The notes under the pieces were generated by a model. The model did not search any database and had not been told where the DNA came from. It saw only the letters and a list, made by a program, of their open reading frames with translations. This document shows, in pieces, positions 16,955 to 34,525 of a stretch of DNA of 64,000 nt. Position 1 is the first letter of the stretch; each line of letters begins with the position of its first letter. The translations under genes were made by a program, and so were the position numbers. Source of the stretch: Ephydatia muelleri (Eukaryota > Porifera > Demospongiae > Spongillida > Spongillidae); NCBI GenBank assembly GCA_013339895.1, contig JABACO010000013.1:895240-959239 (forward strand), written 5' to 3'.

Positions 16955-19620
16955 GACAGCAGCGAGACGGACAGCCAGCCAGCCGACAGCAGCACGACCG
17001 ACAGCCAGCCAACCGACAGCAGCACGACCCGACAGCCGCCAACCAACAGCAGCACGACCGCACAGCAACCACAGCAGCGCGACCGGCAGCCAGCCAGCCA
17101 ACAGCAGCGCCCGAAGCCAGCCAACCAAGAGCGCGACCGACAGCCAGCCAGCCAACAGCAGCGCGACCGACAGCCAGCCAACCGACAGCAGCGCGACCGA
17201 CAGCCAGCCAGCCGACAGCAGCGCGACCGACAGCCAGCCAACCGACAGCAGCGCGACCGACAGCCAGCCAACCGAAGCAGCGCGCGACCGACAGCCAGCC
17301 AACCAACAGCAGCGCGACCGACAGCCAGCCAACCGACTAGCAGCACGACCGACAGCCAGCCAACCGACAGCAGCGCGACCACAGCCAGCCAACCGACAGC
17401 AGCGCGACGACAGCCAGCCAACCGACAGCGCGCGACCGACAGCCAGCCAACCAAAGCAGGCGCGACCGACAGGCAGCCAACAACAGCAGCGCGACCGACA
17501 GCCAGCCAACCAACAGCAGCGCGACCGACAGCCAGCCAACCAACAGCAGCGCGACCGACAGCCAGCCAGCCGACAGCAGCGCGACCGACAGCCAGCCAAC
17601 CAACAGCAGCGCGACCGACAGGCAGCCAACCAACAGCAGCGCGACCGACAGCCAGCCAACCGACAGCAGCGCGACCGACAGCCAGCCAGCCGACAGCAGC
17701 GCGACCGACAGCCAGCCAGCCGACAGCAGCGCGACCGACAGCCAGCCAACCAACAGCAGCGAGACCGACAGCCAGCCAGCCAACAGCAGCGCGACGACAG
17801 CCAGCAGCCGACAGCAGCGCGACCGACAGCCAGCCAGCCGACAGCAGCGCGACCGACAGCCAGCCAGCCGACAGCAGCGCGACCGACAGCCAGCCAGCCG
17901 ACAGCAGCGCGACCGACAGCCAGCCAGCCGACAGCAGCGAGACCGACAGCCAGCCAACCAACAGCAGCACGACCGACAGCCAGCCAGCGACAGCAGCGCG
18001 ACCGACAGCCAGCCAACCAACAGCAGCGCGACCGACAGCCAGCCAGCCAGCGACAGCAGCGCGACCGACAGCCAGCCAACCAACAGCAGCACGACCGACA
18101 GCCAGCCAGCCGACAGCAGCGCGACCGACAGCCAGCCAACCAACAGCAGCGCGACCGACAGCCAGCCAACCGACAGCAGCGCGACGACAGCCAGCCAACC
18201 AACAGCAGCGCGACCGACAGCCAGCCAACCAACGCAGCGCGACCGACAGCCAGCGAACCAACAGCAGCGCGACCGACAGCCAGCCAACCGACAGCAGCGC
18301 GACCGACAGCCAGCCAGCCGACAGCAGCGCGACCGACAGCAGCCAACCAACAGCAGCGCGACCGACAGCCAGCCAACCGACAGCAGCACGACCGACAGCC
18401 AGCCAGCCGACAGAGCGCGACGACAGCCAGCCAACCAACAGCAGCGCGACCGACAGCCAGCCAACCAACAGCAGCGCGACCGACAGCCAGCCAGCCGACA
18501 GCAGCGCGACCGACACAGCCAGCCAAACAGCAGCACGACCGACAGCCAGCCAACCAACAGCAGCGCGACCGACAGCCAGCCGACAGCAGCGCGACCGAAG
18601 CCAGCCAACCGACGCAGCGCGACCGAAGCCAGCCAGCCGACAGCAGCGCGACCGACAGCCAGCCAACCAACAGCAGCGCGACCGACAGCCAGCAACCGAC
18701 AGCAGCGCGACCGACAGCCAGCCAGCCGACAGCAGCGGACCGACAGCCAGCCAACCAACAGCAGCCGAGACAGCCAGCCAGCCGACAGCAGCGCGACCGA
18801 CAGCCAGCCAGCAGACAGCGCGGACCGACAGCCAGCCAGCCGACAGCAGCGCGACCGACAGCCAGCCAGCCGACAGCAGCGCGACCGACAGCCAGCCAAC
18901 CGACGCAGCAAACGAGAAGCCAGCCAGCCGACAGCAGCGACGACAGCCAGCCAAACCAACAGCAGCGCGACCGACAGCCAGCCAGCCGACAGCAGCGCGA
19001 CCGACAGCCAGCCAGCCGACAGCGCGCGACCGACAGCCAGCCAACCGACAGCAGCGGACCGACAGCCAGCCAGCCAACAGCAGCACGACCGACAGCCAGC
19101 CAGCCGACAGCAGCACGACCGACAGCCAGCCAACCGACAGCAGCGGACCGACAGCCAGCCAACCGACAAGCGCGACCGACAGCCAGCCAACCGACAGCAG
19201 CGCGACCGACAGCCACCCAACCTACGACAGCAGCGCGACCGACAGCCAGCCAGCCGACAGCAGCGCGACCGACAGCCAGCCAGCCAACAGCAGCGCGACC
19301 GACAGCCAGCCAGCCAACAGCAGCGAGACCGACAGCCAGCCAACCAACAGCAGCGACCGACAGCCAGCCAACCGACAGCGCGACCGACAGCCAGCCAACC
19401 GACAGCAGCGCGACGACAGCCAGCCAGCCGACAGCAGCACGCGACAGCCAGCCAACCAACAAGCGCGACGACAGCCACCAACCAACAGCAGCGACCGACA
19501 GCAGCCAGCCGAACAGCGCGACCGACAGCCAGCCATACAGCGCAGCGCCCGACACAGCAGCCGACAGCAGCGCGACGACAGCCATCCATCCGACAGCAGC
19601 TATACCGACATCAGCCATCC
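16955..19620 (+). repeat. 30-bp minisatellite, T-to-G form (about 88 units)
   Basis: Units such as CAGCCAGCC ... CGACAGCAGCGCGACC. At the matching place in the other arm (53985-55563, reverse strand) the unit is CATCCATCC ... CTACATCATCTCTACC. Replacing every T by G turns one into the other, with A and C unchanged. The edges (about 16910-16980 and 19580-19640) are mixed. All three minus-strand frames are open for hundreds of codons only because TAA/TAG/TGA cannot form; these are not proteins. Confidence 0.95.
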
Positions 19621-19825
19621 GACAGCATCTACCTACATCCATCCAACCTACATCATCTCTACCTACATCCATTCAACCAACATCATCTCTACCTACATCC
19701 ATCCAACCAACATCATCTCTACCTACTGTCTATGTTGCTGTGTGATTCAATAATTGAACAGCAGCAGCTTTGCTTTAACCCCTAATTATCAATGTTATGT
19801 GTACATTATTATTTTAGTGGGTAGG

Positions 19826-19915
19826 ATGTGTGTGTGTATGTGTGTGTGTGGGGGGGGGGCATAGTTTGGCTGTTGCCCCCCCCCCCCCCCATTCAGATGA
19901 ATTATTGCCAGACTG

Positions 19916-19945
<30 letters not shown>
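19826..19945 (+). repeat. TG, poly-G and poly-C tracts in ACADSB intron (copy B)
   Basis: Two (TG)n runs flank poly-G and poly-C homopolymers (about 19850-19889). The mirror at 53770-53880 has different lengths. Confidence 0.85.
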
Positions 19946-19946
<1 letters not shown>

Positions 19947-20006
19947 GAGGGGGAAAAGGAGATGGGGATGAGGAAGTGGTTGAGAGCAATGTTCTATCCT
20001 TTGCAG

Positions 20007-21529
20007 GTGCATGAGTCCCAGGTGATTGGTCAGGTTGGGAAAGGCTACAAGTACGCCATCGAGGTGCTTAATGTTGGAAGGATTGGTATCGGAGCCCAGG
20101 TGGGGTGTTGGTATCAGTAACCATTATTCATGCTGGATGTTGCTTGGTTACCTCCTGCCTGCATAGATGTTGGGTCTAGCCAAAGGAGCCCTGGACACCA
20201 CCATTCCTTACATCCATGAAAGGAAGGCGTTTGGGAAGAAGATTGCAGACTTCCAGGTGCAAGTTCTAAGCTTTATTTTTGTCTTTGAAACATAATTTAT
20301 TTACATAGGTATATCAATTACACAAACACCTACTTAAGTAAACAGTCTGGCCCTATTGCTCTGGCTAGGATGGCTTTATAATAAAGTATATATAAACATA
20401 TGGGATCATTTCTGCGAAAAGGGACCTAGTGTATACATTATAAAATTTCCAGTACACGCAATAGAAATGTAACGCTTGTGTTGAAATGTATGGCTAATTA
20501 AAAATTCAGCGCCTTACAACTCCATGACAGATACTCCGATTCTCAGTGCGTAAGAAGCAATGTGTAGAGGACGTTTCAGACTTCAAAAAGTTTGAAATCT
20601 TGAAAAAACATGTGTTAGGTCCCTTTTTGCGGAAACCCCATATGTATAACTGGGCACCCATAAAGAAATGTAGCTGAGAATGAAGTTATGCAGTCGATGT
20701 TTATTCTTCAATATAGGGGAGTCCTATGTCATCAGTCATGTCCAATGATTTAATGTGTGAGCCTCGGAGACAATAAAGATGGCATTTTTGTCTATTATGG
20801 GCATCCCTTTCTAATTAGAGCACACTTTGTCATACCTCTTGTAAGATTCATTCTTGGTTATAGGCCATGATGCACATCCGAGCACAGCTGGCTACTGAGA
20901 TTGAGGCAGCGAGTCTTCTGGTGTACAATGCTGCTCGACTTAAGGACAGCGGGAAACCATTTGTTAAAGAGGCGGCCATGGCAAAGTACTATGCCTCTGA
21001 GGTAGGCACTCGGGTCTATTGGTCACTCCTGTTTGGTTTCAAGGGCATTTCTGAGGGCTGTATGAGGGTGTAGGGGTTAATGCATCCCTCTGACATGCAG
21101 TTGTGTAGGGGTTAATGCAGCTTCTGACATGCAGGTGGTGTAGGGGTTAATGCATCCCCTGACATGCAGGTGGTGTAGGGGTTAATGCATCCCCTGACAA
21201 TGCCGGTGGTGTAGGGGTTAATACATCCCCTGACATGCAGGTGCCCCTGATATCCCGGTACTTTTATCGTTTAGGTGGCCACTAAGGTGGCTGGACGCTG
21301 TGTGGAGATGGTGGGTGGAGCTGGCTTCACCAAGGATTTTCCAGTGGAGAAGTTTTACCGGGATAGTAAAATTGGTGAGTTTGGTTGTTTCCTTGCATTT
21401 TTGGGGGTTTGGTGCATATCATAATGTATTTCCTTTGATCAAGGTCAAATCTATGAAGGCACATCGTTCATCCAGCTGAACACCATTGCAGACTGCATGG
21501 ACAGGGAGTTTGGTGTGAGCAAGAACTAA
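20007..21529 (+). CDS. ACADSB: ACADSB, 3' half, duplicate copy B
   Basis: Carries exons 6-10 of the complete gene at 52215-58017: about 20007-20099, 20168-20257, 20863-21000, 21275-21374 and 21444-21529, ending in TAA. It encodes [18 protein letters not shown], the FGKKIADFQ segment and [16 protein letters not shown] with the catalytic Glu. Exons 1-5 are absent because the contig begins in the intron upstream of exon 6. Reading frames agree with copy C; not a separate gene if this contig is a haplotig. Confidence 0.9.
20397..20644 (+). mobile_element. MITE, 248 bp, CATATGGG termini (copy B)
   Basis: Imperfect terminal inverted repeats of about 30 bp: CATATGGGATCATTTCTGCG ... AAAGGGACCTA at the left, and TTAGGTCCCTTT ... 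CCCCATATG at the right. Non-coding, AT-rich, within the intron between ACADSB exons 7 and 8. The same insertion occurs in the mirror copy at 53064-53311, so it predates the two copies. Transposon superfamily not determined. Confidence 0.8.
21065..21250 (+). repeat. 33-35-bp minisatellite in ACADSB intron (copy B)
   Basis: About five units with GTGTAGGGGTTAATGCATCC and CTGACATGCAG, each ending like a splice acceptor (ATGCAG). Mirror at 52505-52650. Confidence 0.88.
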
Positions 21530-22023
21530 CAACCGGCAGCAGCAAAAATAGATCTTCTATAAATATATTATTTGTTGTGGAGACCATCACCTTGTGTTTG
21601 GAATAGTGGTACATTGTAAGTATTGTTCTTTGATAAGTTGGTAGAAGAGCAATAGAGAATTGCTATCCTCTTCAGTGCAAGCATGGGGGAGGGTAACAAG
21701 GAACAAAAGATAATGCAATATGACCCCATACTTCTTTCACCATGTGCTAACACATTGTCAGGTCACATTCAGTACACTACATGTAATTGCCAAGTAACGC
21801 CCATAGTGAATTAACTAGTTTCATTGCTGTACACTAGTCCAAGATAACACATGAATGAATGATAATGATGAGGTGAAGGAATGAAAGTAACATTCATGCC
21901 TCCAAAGCTCTAATTACAGTTCCCCCGAGTAGATTAGTCGTCCGCCCCCTCGCACGAGAAATATTAGCATTACACATGTACGGTTAAATCGGTGACATTC
22001 TCACCGCAGGGAGACGTGAAACC

Positions 22024-22969
22024 ATGTTAAAGTTGAAGTATTTGAGCCTTTTTGTTTTGGTGTTTCAGAATACTGCACTCGTTCTTACGCTGCGGTATTC
22101 TAGAACAGTTCAAGGCCCACGCTATCTCGTCTCTACTGCAGTGACTATCGCAGAAGGCGCCAACAGTGTTAGTTTGCTTGTTAGTCATATTGTACAACAA
22201 CGGTATCATTGCAACACTAAATATTCTCAAGACTGAATGGACACTAGCCCCCGTTTGGTGATGAAAGTCAGTGTACCGGCGATTCTGTACACAGTCCAAA
22301 ACAACCTCCTCTACATCGCGCTTTCTCACTTGGACGCTGCCACGTATCAGGTATCATTCGACGTGTTCGTGCATACATCAGATATAGTATGTAAATGGTG
22401 TATGTGTGTGTTGTGTGCTCGTGTGTATAGGTGACCTACCAGCTGAAGATACTCACCACTACTGCGCTGTTCTCAGTGGCTCATGTTGAAGAAGTCTCTC
22501 TCTCAGGGTCCAGTGGGGGTCTCTGGTGATCCTTATGGTGGCTGTGGCTCTGGTGCAGGTAGGCGTCGGTGAGCATTATTTGGAGCTGTCTGATGCCCTA
22601 TTCAGATACACATGTGTATTATTGCACATTAGTTAGCCTGTAGTACTTGGCATATGTATAATGCTATTTTAAAAGAGCCCTTTACAGCAGCCATTGTTTG
22701 TAGTCCTATCTCCTGATGATGAGCCATGGCCTCTTCTGCATATGTATAAGGAAGGGTGGGAGGCGAGTGTATGTGCTTGGCAATGAGACTATGGATATAT
22801 TGAAGACTTTTCAGCAGAAGCGTTGAGCTCCCCAAAATTATGAATGTTGTCAGTTTTGTGATGCCTAAGGTAAACTTTACATTATCAGGAGAGTGTTTGG
22901 AGGCATATCTAACCCCTTTGAGGATAATAGCATGTAGTTTTCTCATCAGAGGGTTTTGTGTGTGAGGAT

Positions 22970-23017
<48 letters not shown>

Positions 23018-25288
23018 TGGTTTGAGGGTGTTGGGGGTGGTAGTTTGAGGGTGTGGGTGGTGGTTTGAGGGGTGTGGGCCAGTAGTTTGAGGGTGTGGGT
23101 GGTGGTTTGAGGGTGTGGGTGGTGGTTTGAGGGTTGTGGGTGGTGGTTTTGAGGGGTGTGAGTGGTGGTTTGAGGATGTGGGCCAGTAGTTTTGAGGGTG
23201 TGGGTGGTGGTTTGAGGGTGTGGGTGGTGGTTTGAGGATGTGAGTGGTGGTTTGAGGGTGTGGGGTGGTAGTATTAGGGGTGTTTGAGTACTGTTGTGTG
23301 GTCTAACAGGGTTTTGTGGGTAAGGTATGGGAGGTGCATAGGTGGAGTGAGTGAGGGCAGACAGTACTTGATGCAATGGATGTTATTATGCTCAATCAGA
23401 AATATATCCCTTTTTTTTACCTCTTATAGATGCCGTCCAATCAGAAGAGTCCCTCAGAGAGCTCCACTTCCTCCACCATTGGTCTAGCAGCCATTCTTGT
23501 GGCTTGCCTCACCAGTGGTTTTGCCGGAGTGTACACAGAGCTACTGCTCAAGTCAGACAACTCCATCTGGGTGAAGAGCATGCAGTTGTGTAGGTAAGGG
23601 GAGGGGCCGTATAGAAGGGTGGGAAGTGTAGGTGAGGGGAGGGAAAATTATGTGATGGTGGGAAGTGTATGTGAGGGGAGGGAGGCTGTAGAGGCAATAT
23701 AGAAGTGTAGATGAGGGGAGGGGCATTATGGGAGGGTGTGTGAGGGAGGGTGGGAAGTAATGTGTCTTGGACACTTTGAGCAAACTTTGAGAACACAGCA
23801 GTTCCTTTCATGTCCCCAATTCTGTGTTGCCGAGATGATGTATTCTTTAAATGTGCATTGTATGTTGAACAAATTGTATCTGTGTTTGGAATTAATTGGG
23901 TTTGCAGCATGATGATGGGACCTTACTGCAATTAGGAAATCTGTGGGTGTAAAGCTTGCTTTGCATAGACACATGTACTAGAAACACAGACATAGGGAGA
24001 CCGTGTGGGACACTTTCCCTCTGAACTGTCTCTAATACAATGAATATGGTCACTGTAGATTGGCATAAGAGATTAAACTGTGAGGGCGTGATTCAAAGAA
24101 AAAATATGCAAAACAGTACATCTTGTCTGTCATACAACCCTCTACACACACATAAGAGGTCACTGTAATAGAGCGCATCTATCCAGGCATAAAGATAGTT
24201 GGGTATGGCCTGACCTTAGTGTGCCATAAGGTCAGGTACCAGACCTATACCAGATTTGTTCTTGCTGCAAGGGGGATTGCAGTCCAATCAGAATGTAGCA
24301 TTTCGATGTTAATGTGTATTTAAACTAAGCTAATTACTAATAATTCTTGGGCTATTACCCAATCTGCTTATTCATGGTGTTGATTGCATAATATGCAAAA
24401 ATTAATTGACCGGATTGTATAATACGCCAGAACAAAATCTGGTATAGCTTTGGTACCCGACCTTACAACATGCTAAGGTCAGGCCACACCCAACTAGTGT
24501 AAACATACATCCTCTGGATTGTTCAGAAACTGTTACATTTTAGATTTTGATGCTGGAATTTTTATTTTTAAACATTTTTAGGCACTGGTGCTTGCATTGT
24601 CAAGACGTGACACTGTAATGAAGTATTATGTTTGTAGCTCGCTTCCTTTCAGTACAATCTAGCCTATTAACTAATTACCACTACATAATATAGAACTGTT
24701 GATGGTATGCATCATTTCTGCTCTCTCTGCCATTGTCTAGCTTTTGTATCCATGGTGACCAGCTTGATTGGTGTATTCTTGTCTGACTGGTCAGCAGTGA
24801 TGGAAAGTGGTTTTCTGCAGGGTTATTCCATGTTGGTATGGATCGTCATCTTACTGCAGGTGTGTGTGTGTGTTGTGTGTGTGTGTGTGTGTGTTTGCAT
24901 GTGTTGTGTGTGTGCATGGATATGCTATACTTGTACATACATATTTGTAATGTGTAGTAGCAGGATGGAACAGGTTCCTCATCTTTTAACTATAGGCACT
25001 TGGAGGGCTGGTTATTGCCATGGTGATGAAGTATGCTGACAACATACTCAAAGGATTTGCTGCTTCAATATCTATTGTCCTCTCCTGTTTGGTCTCCTAT
25101 GTTTTGCTAGAGGACCTGACTCTATCCATGTGAGACCAGCATGCCCTACTACTCATCCATGCTGTATAGGTGAGCTGGTTTCTTTCCCACAGCCTTTTTG
25201 TCATTGGCTCGGCCTAGTAATTGTGTCTACTGTGCTGTATGGTCTACCAGGACGCCCGGCAGGTGGCAGCAAGCAGAGTTTGTTGTAG
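22024..25288 (+). CDS. SLC35A3-like transporter a, duplicate copy B (frame errors)
   Basis: Mirror of the intact gene at 48475-51720. Exon 1 starts at 22024 ([20 protein letters not shown]) and the final TAG is 25286-25288. Compared with copy C this copy has several one- or two-base indels in coding sequence: near 22158 (CAACAG against CAAAG), near 22250 (CCCCCG against CCCG), near 22482 (GTGGCTC against GTGCTC), and one C lost near 25210. Most likely consensus errors in a low-depth contig; a decaying allele is possible. Confidence 0.85.
22973..23280 (+). repeat. (TG)n plus 18-21-bp GT-rich minisatellite (copy B)
   Basis: A TG run followed by about twelve units GGTTTGAGGGTGTGGGTGGT in the SLC35A3a intron. 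Mirror at about 50490-50785. Confidence 0.9.
24198..24494 (+). mobile_element. Foldback MITE, 297 bp, TA-flanked (copy B)
   Basis: About 66-bp inverted repeats at the ends (GTTGGGTATGGCCTGACC and its imperfect reverse complement), flanked by TA on both sides, as expected for a TA target-site duplication of the Tc1/mariner type. No coding capacity. The same length in the mirror copy (49270-49566). Lies in the SLC35A3a intron between exons 3 and 4. Confidence 0.85.
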
Positions 25289-25481
25289 CTTTTAAGGTAC
25301 AACTTCTATTTTTACGTCTCGAGAAGATGGCCGTTTCTCGCACACACATTAGCTATTTTATCATTTTGCTAACAGTTGAATATTTTGGTATAATATCAAA
25401 CTGTCGGAACACACGTACCCGGTACTACGTGGCGTGCTAACGTGCTTAATCAATTGCAAGGAACCCCATAATCAGATTATA

Positions 25482-25724
25482 TTAACATGTCAACGTTTGT
25501 ACGAGTACATCCACGGGCTGTGTTTGAGGTGCGGTTGTTGTGTGACTGCCAGCACCCATAGCGGTGTAACAGTCGGGGCCGCTGTTGTCCAGCCTCGCCG
25601 CAGTGTAGTTGATGTTATCTGGTGAGGCGTGGTGGTGAGGGAAACGCCGAAAGTTGCGTTTTCCGACAGCGAATTTATCAAGCAGCTTCTTGTCCGCTGT
25701 GTGTGTGGAGCAGGTAGAGAGCAT
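25482..25724 (-). CDS. Small hypothetical ORF, copy B version (80 aa)
   Basis: Lies between SLC35A3a and EFCAB10-like, opposite strand to both. The first 50 residues (KKLLDKFAVGKRNFRRFPHH region) match the mirror ORF at 48040-48273, but one extra G in a run gives a different C-terminus. No family recognised; may be a small gene or chance. Confidence 0.3.
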   Translation of the reverse strand: MLSTCSTHTADKKLLDKFAVGKRNFRRFPHHHASPDNINYTAARLDNSGPDCYTAMGAGSHTTTAPQTQPVDVLVQTLTC

Positions 25725-26094
25725 TGCAGTGTTGTCTTCCCCGGGAACTGATTGGTTGTGTGCGCAAGGAATAGTCCAAGAAATGTGGTTGTCTGAGCGA
25801 TGTTGGTTACGTTGACTCTCTACCCGTCTTCTCCCCAGGCCCTATAAGTAACTCGAGTATGTTTTGTACGTTAGTTTGGGCTAGCTTACCAGATCAAAAT
25901 ATTCACCGTCGCTCCTTAAAGCATGACGATTGTCGTGTTTTGAGAATTTGTGTTCCTGAAAAGTGGGCTAGAGCGATAAATGTATTCGGGCTTTTGTTTA
26001 CTTACCGAAACGGTACTAATTGGAGGGAAACAGCCGCCATGGTAAGTCATGGTACACTTCGAGGCATTACCATGGTTACCAAAACCAGCAAAAG

Positions 26095-26517
26095 ATGGCG
26101 GCCACAGGTCCATTGCAGCAGGAGGCGAACGAGTATCTCAAACAACACAAAATTCCGCAACTGTTCGAGGAACTTACCGCGGAACTGGTGTTCCACAGAC
26201 CCTCGGACCCTCGTTCGTTCATGAGGGACTACATCCTTAAACTCCAGAACGCCAAGGCGAATCCGGATAAAGGCGACCCTCCCTCTCTTCTCGACGAGTC
26301 GAATATAAGGTGCGTGTTCAGCATGCTGGACATCACCAAACGAGGCTTTATAACCACGGCGCAGTACCACGAAGCGATGAGGAGCGTGGGTGTTCAGATC
26401 GATTACAACAAAGACCCCAATGGCGTGGCCTTGAACAAAATTAGTCAAGAGACTTTTATCAGAGAAACTAAAACGGCTCTGAGACGAGCCTGTAGCACGT
26501 TCTCAGCAGACTACTGA
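26095..26517 (+). CDS. EFCAB10: EFCAB10-like protein, duplicate copy B
   Basis: Same 140-aa protein as at 47245-47667; frame fully intact here. See that entry for domains. Confidence 0.85.
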   Translation: MAATGPLQQEANEYLKQHKIPQLFEELTAELVFHRPSDPRSFMRDYILKLQNAKANPDKGDPPSLLDESNIRCVFSMLDITKRGFITTAQYHEAMRSVGVQIDYNKDPNGVALNKISQETFIRETKTALRRACSTFSADY

Positions 26518-26565
26518 CAGACGCGGAATACAACCCAATCAGAACTGTTTATATTGACATTTATT

Positions 26566-28255
26566 TTAGAGCTGACTTAGAAATAATTCTTCAATATTAG
26601 TTTTAAAACTCTCTGCTATTTGCTTCGAAGTTCCAGCAGCTTTCAACTTTGCCGTTCTTTAACTGTTCTAAGATGTCTCGTCGAACAGAATTAGCTCTTC
26701 TGGCCAGCGAAGCACGCTCAAACCTGTCACCTGAACAACACAAGACAGACAGTTGAATGTACACAGAAATCAAACAATCTGTTTACAGTTGATTTGTAAA
26801 TGGCAGACATAAAAATTGTTCAAGTTTGTGTTTGTTGGATCAATGTCTATTAGTTTAAAGGCTTACCACCAGCCTGTTTGTTCATGGCTTCAGAGACACA
26901 CTTCCTTAGGATCACGTCAGCCTGGTGGGTGTGGCTGTGGAGGCTATCCAACCGGCACAAAAGCTTAGCACAGAAAAAAAAAAAGAGATTACCCAAAGGT
27001 AGACTCTGATGCGACAGGAATAAAGATAGACATGGTGACATTAATGGTTACCTTCGTCTCTATGTCTTCACATGATAATGGTTGAACAGGTTTGCTGAAC
27101 GATTCAGTAATCATCGAGAACACCTTATCCCTACCCGTCCCCAAGCACACACACACACACACACAACACCCATGCATGAATAAAAATCTGACAGCACATT
27201 TTGTGTTCAACCCTTTTGTACCTTGCAATGGGTATGAATGCGGTCCAACAGCAGTCTGTGCTCAGCACAGCACTCCTTCCTTCCTCCCACCTGTGACCCT
27301 CTGGGTCGGGTGGTTCAGCCGTCTCTTCCAGCCTCTTGACAGTGGAAGGTGGGAGTGGCAGTGATCTCTGGGCATTCCTCGTCAGAGCTGTAGCAAGCGG
27401 ACACTGCAGATATATCTCAACAAACCCTAGACCGTCTGGGGAAACCAGAGTAGCAGTTACCATGTGCACTTGTATGTTTTGTGTGCTTATTATTATCTGG
27501 CTCCTTTGGAACGATGTAGCTAAATGAAAGTCATATAATGCCTACTGCGATGCATGCGCATGAAAGAAAGAGTCCAGCTATCTATGTGGTCAACATGCAT
27601 GTGACTTATCAAGCCGCTCTATAGACCGATGGAAAGGCAGCTGTGGTTCGGTCCACAAAAAGGTACGGCATTGTTTGCTACTTTGATAAATTAGTCTGAT
27701 TAGCCCGCCACCAGCCCACCCACTCACAGTCCCTAGCCATCTGGTAGTATTCATATCTCATACTCCTCAGGTGTAAGTTATCATCAATCACCACGGCAAC
27801 GTTCCCTGAGAAAGAGAATCTAACAACACGTGTGTTGAATTACACAATGGTGACCATCACATAGTCATCCACACGCCAAAATGGCCTCACTTTCCTGCAC
27901 TGTCAGCAAACTTGTGGTCGGTCAGCCATTGAACCAGCTTGTCCCATTTGTGTGAAGACATTGGCTGGAAGCAATCTGGAGGGTTACTGTGCAACCCGAT
28001 GCTGTTCACATGAAGGAGGTGTCGTAAGCAATCGTTGAACTCGTGCCTAGCCTCCCTGAGATTAAACTGGTCCACATCTTGAATTTGGATGACCCTCAAA
28101 TCAAGTGGGTAGAGAAAGTCGTGTGCAGCGGAATGAAAAAGACAGGTGACCCGCCATATGGCGGGGGAATAGTGTCCTGATAGTTCTTGTGCGAGAGTTG
28201 TCTTCCCGGAACCAGGAATTCCGCACACAAGCACAAGACACCCACAACGACTCAT
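26566..28255 (-). CDS. PSTK: PSTK, duplicate copy B
   Basis: Mirror of the gene at 45505-47196, with the same start (Walker A GIPGSGKT), exon order and stop. In exon 1 two one-base differences (one extra C near 28168, one missing C near 28126) cancel, so this copy reads differently for about 14 residues and then returns to the same frame. Which version is right cannot be told from this sequence. Confidence 0.85.
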
Positions 28256-28344
28256 CTTACGGAAACCATTATTTATTTATTACTTTTCAATAATTTTTGC
28301 CTCGAGATAAATTATCTTGTGACAACGTGGGCGTTGATTGGGTG

Positions 28345-33541
<5,197 letters not shown>

Positions 33542-33753
33542 TTTGATTGGCCTCTTTCCGGGGGAAATATTGTGTGTCAGGTGTCTGTTCATTTCATCTA
33601 ATTAATGGTTGTTCACAGGATAAGAGGAATGGGGAGGAGGAGAATAAGGTTGGGGAGGAGGAGGAGGAAAGGAGGGAATAGGAGTGGGGAGGAGGGGAAA
33701 AGATGGAGGGGGGGAAGGAAGGAAAGGAGAAAAGAGTATGTTCCCTGCACTGT

Positions 33754-34295
33754 TCAGAGTTTGGTTGTCTATCCACACCATTGCTTCCACTACTGTCATT
33801 GTGTGTCAAGTGAGTCAACCCTGTGGTCTCCTTCCTTTTTGCCTGGCCCCTCCCAATGCCACGCCTACAGCAGGAAATGAGAAGCCTAGCAAGAGCCACG
33901 GAGATAGGGGATGAGGAACAGTGGCCACAGCTAGAGAAGTCCCTCCATCAGAAATGCAGGTGCGTGGTCGCAGGGTACGAAGGAATGGGGACTAGCACTG
34001 CCCTCAATGTGCGTGTCAGCAATCACAGAATGAGGTCCACCATAGAGTTCATCGATCTGAAAACTGCCTGTAAGGTGTGGAGAAGATGGTGGAGGTAGGG
34101 GAAATGAAACCAAAGCATGCATTGACCACAACCTTGATGGTACACAAGAAGTTGGACTCCTTGTACACTGTACCAGCACTGTTGCTGGCAGAGTACACAG
34201 TATGTTCCGGAATCGGACAGCTGAATTGTAGAAAAGGTCAGTTCCAATCTGTTCTGGTGCTTGGTGATGTACTGAGGCTTAACTTGTGCCACGTC
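33754..34295 (-). CDS. Ig-superfamily receptor, 3' exons, duplicate copy B
   Basis: Carries only the last two exons (Ig2 second half; membrane segment and tail) of the gene at 36402-39256. Compared with that copy it lacks the A of the splice acceptor before the Ig2 exon (CCCCGGACG against CCCCAGGACG) and has indels within the GTYVC region, so it does not translate cleanly. Consistent with consensus errors. Confidence 0.8.
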
Positions 34296-34321
34296 CGGGG
34301 AGGAGGAGCTTAGGAATTCTG

Positions 34322-34525
34322 TTAATGCACCCTCTTCCCCATCATGCACATGCACCGCTTCACATCAGGCACATGCACCCTCCCCATCCACAACAGCACC
34401 CTCTTCCCCATCCACACACTGCCCCTCTCCCCATCCACACAATGCACCCTTCCCCATCCACACACATGCACCTCTTCCCCATCCACACAATGCACCCTCT
34501 TCCCATCCACAACCATGCACTCTGC
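34322..34525 (+). repeat. 24-25-bp minisatellite in Ig-receptor intron (copy B)
   Basis: Units CACCCTCTTCCCCATCCACA; about eight, with deletions. Mirror at 38461-38680. Confidence 0.9.

Noticed and set aside
16784-19672. Open frames of 730-960 codons (WLAVGRAAVG-type repeats) on the minus strand
   Set aside because: They arise from the T-to-G minisatellite, where all three frames are open because stop codons cannot form; the other arm has a different sequence at the same place.
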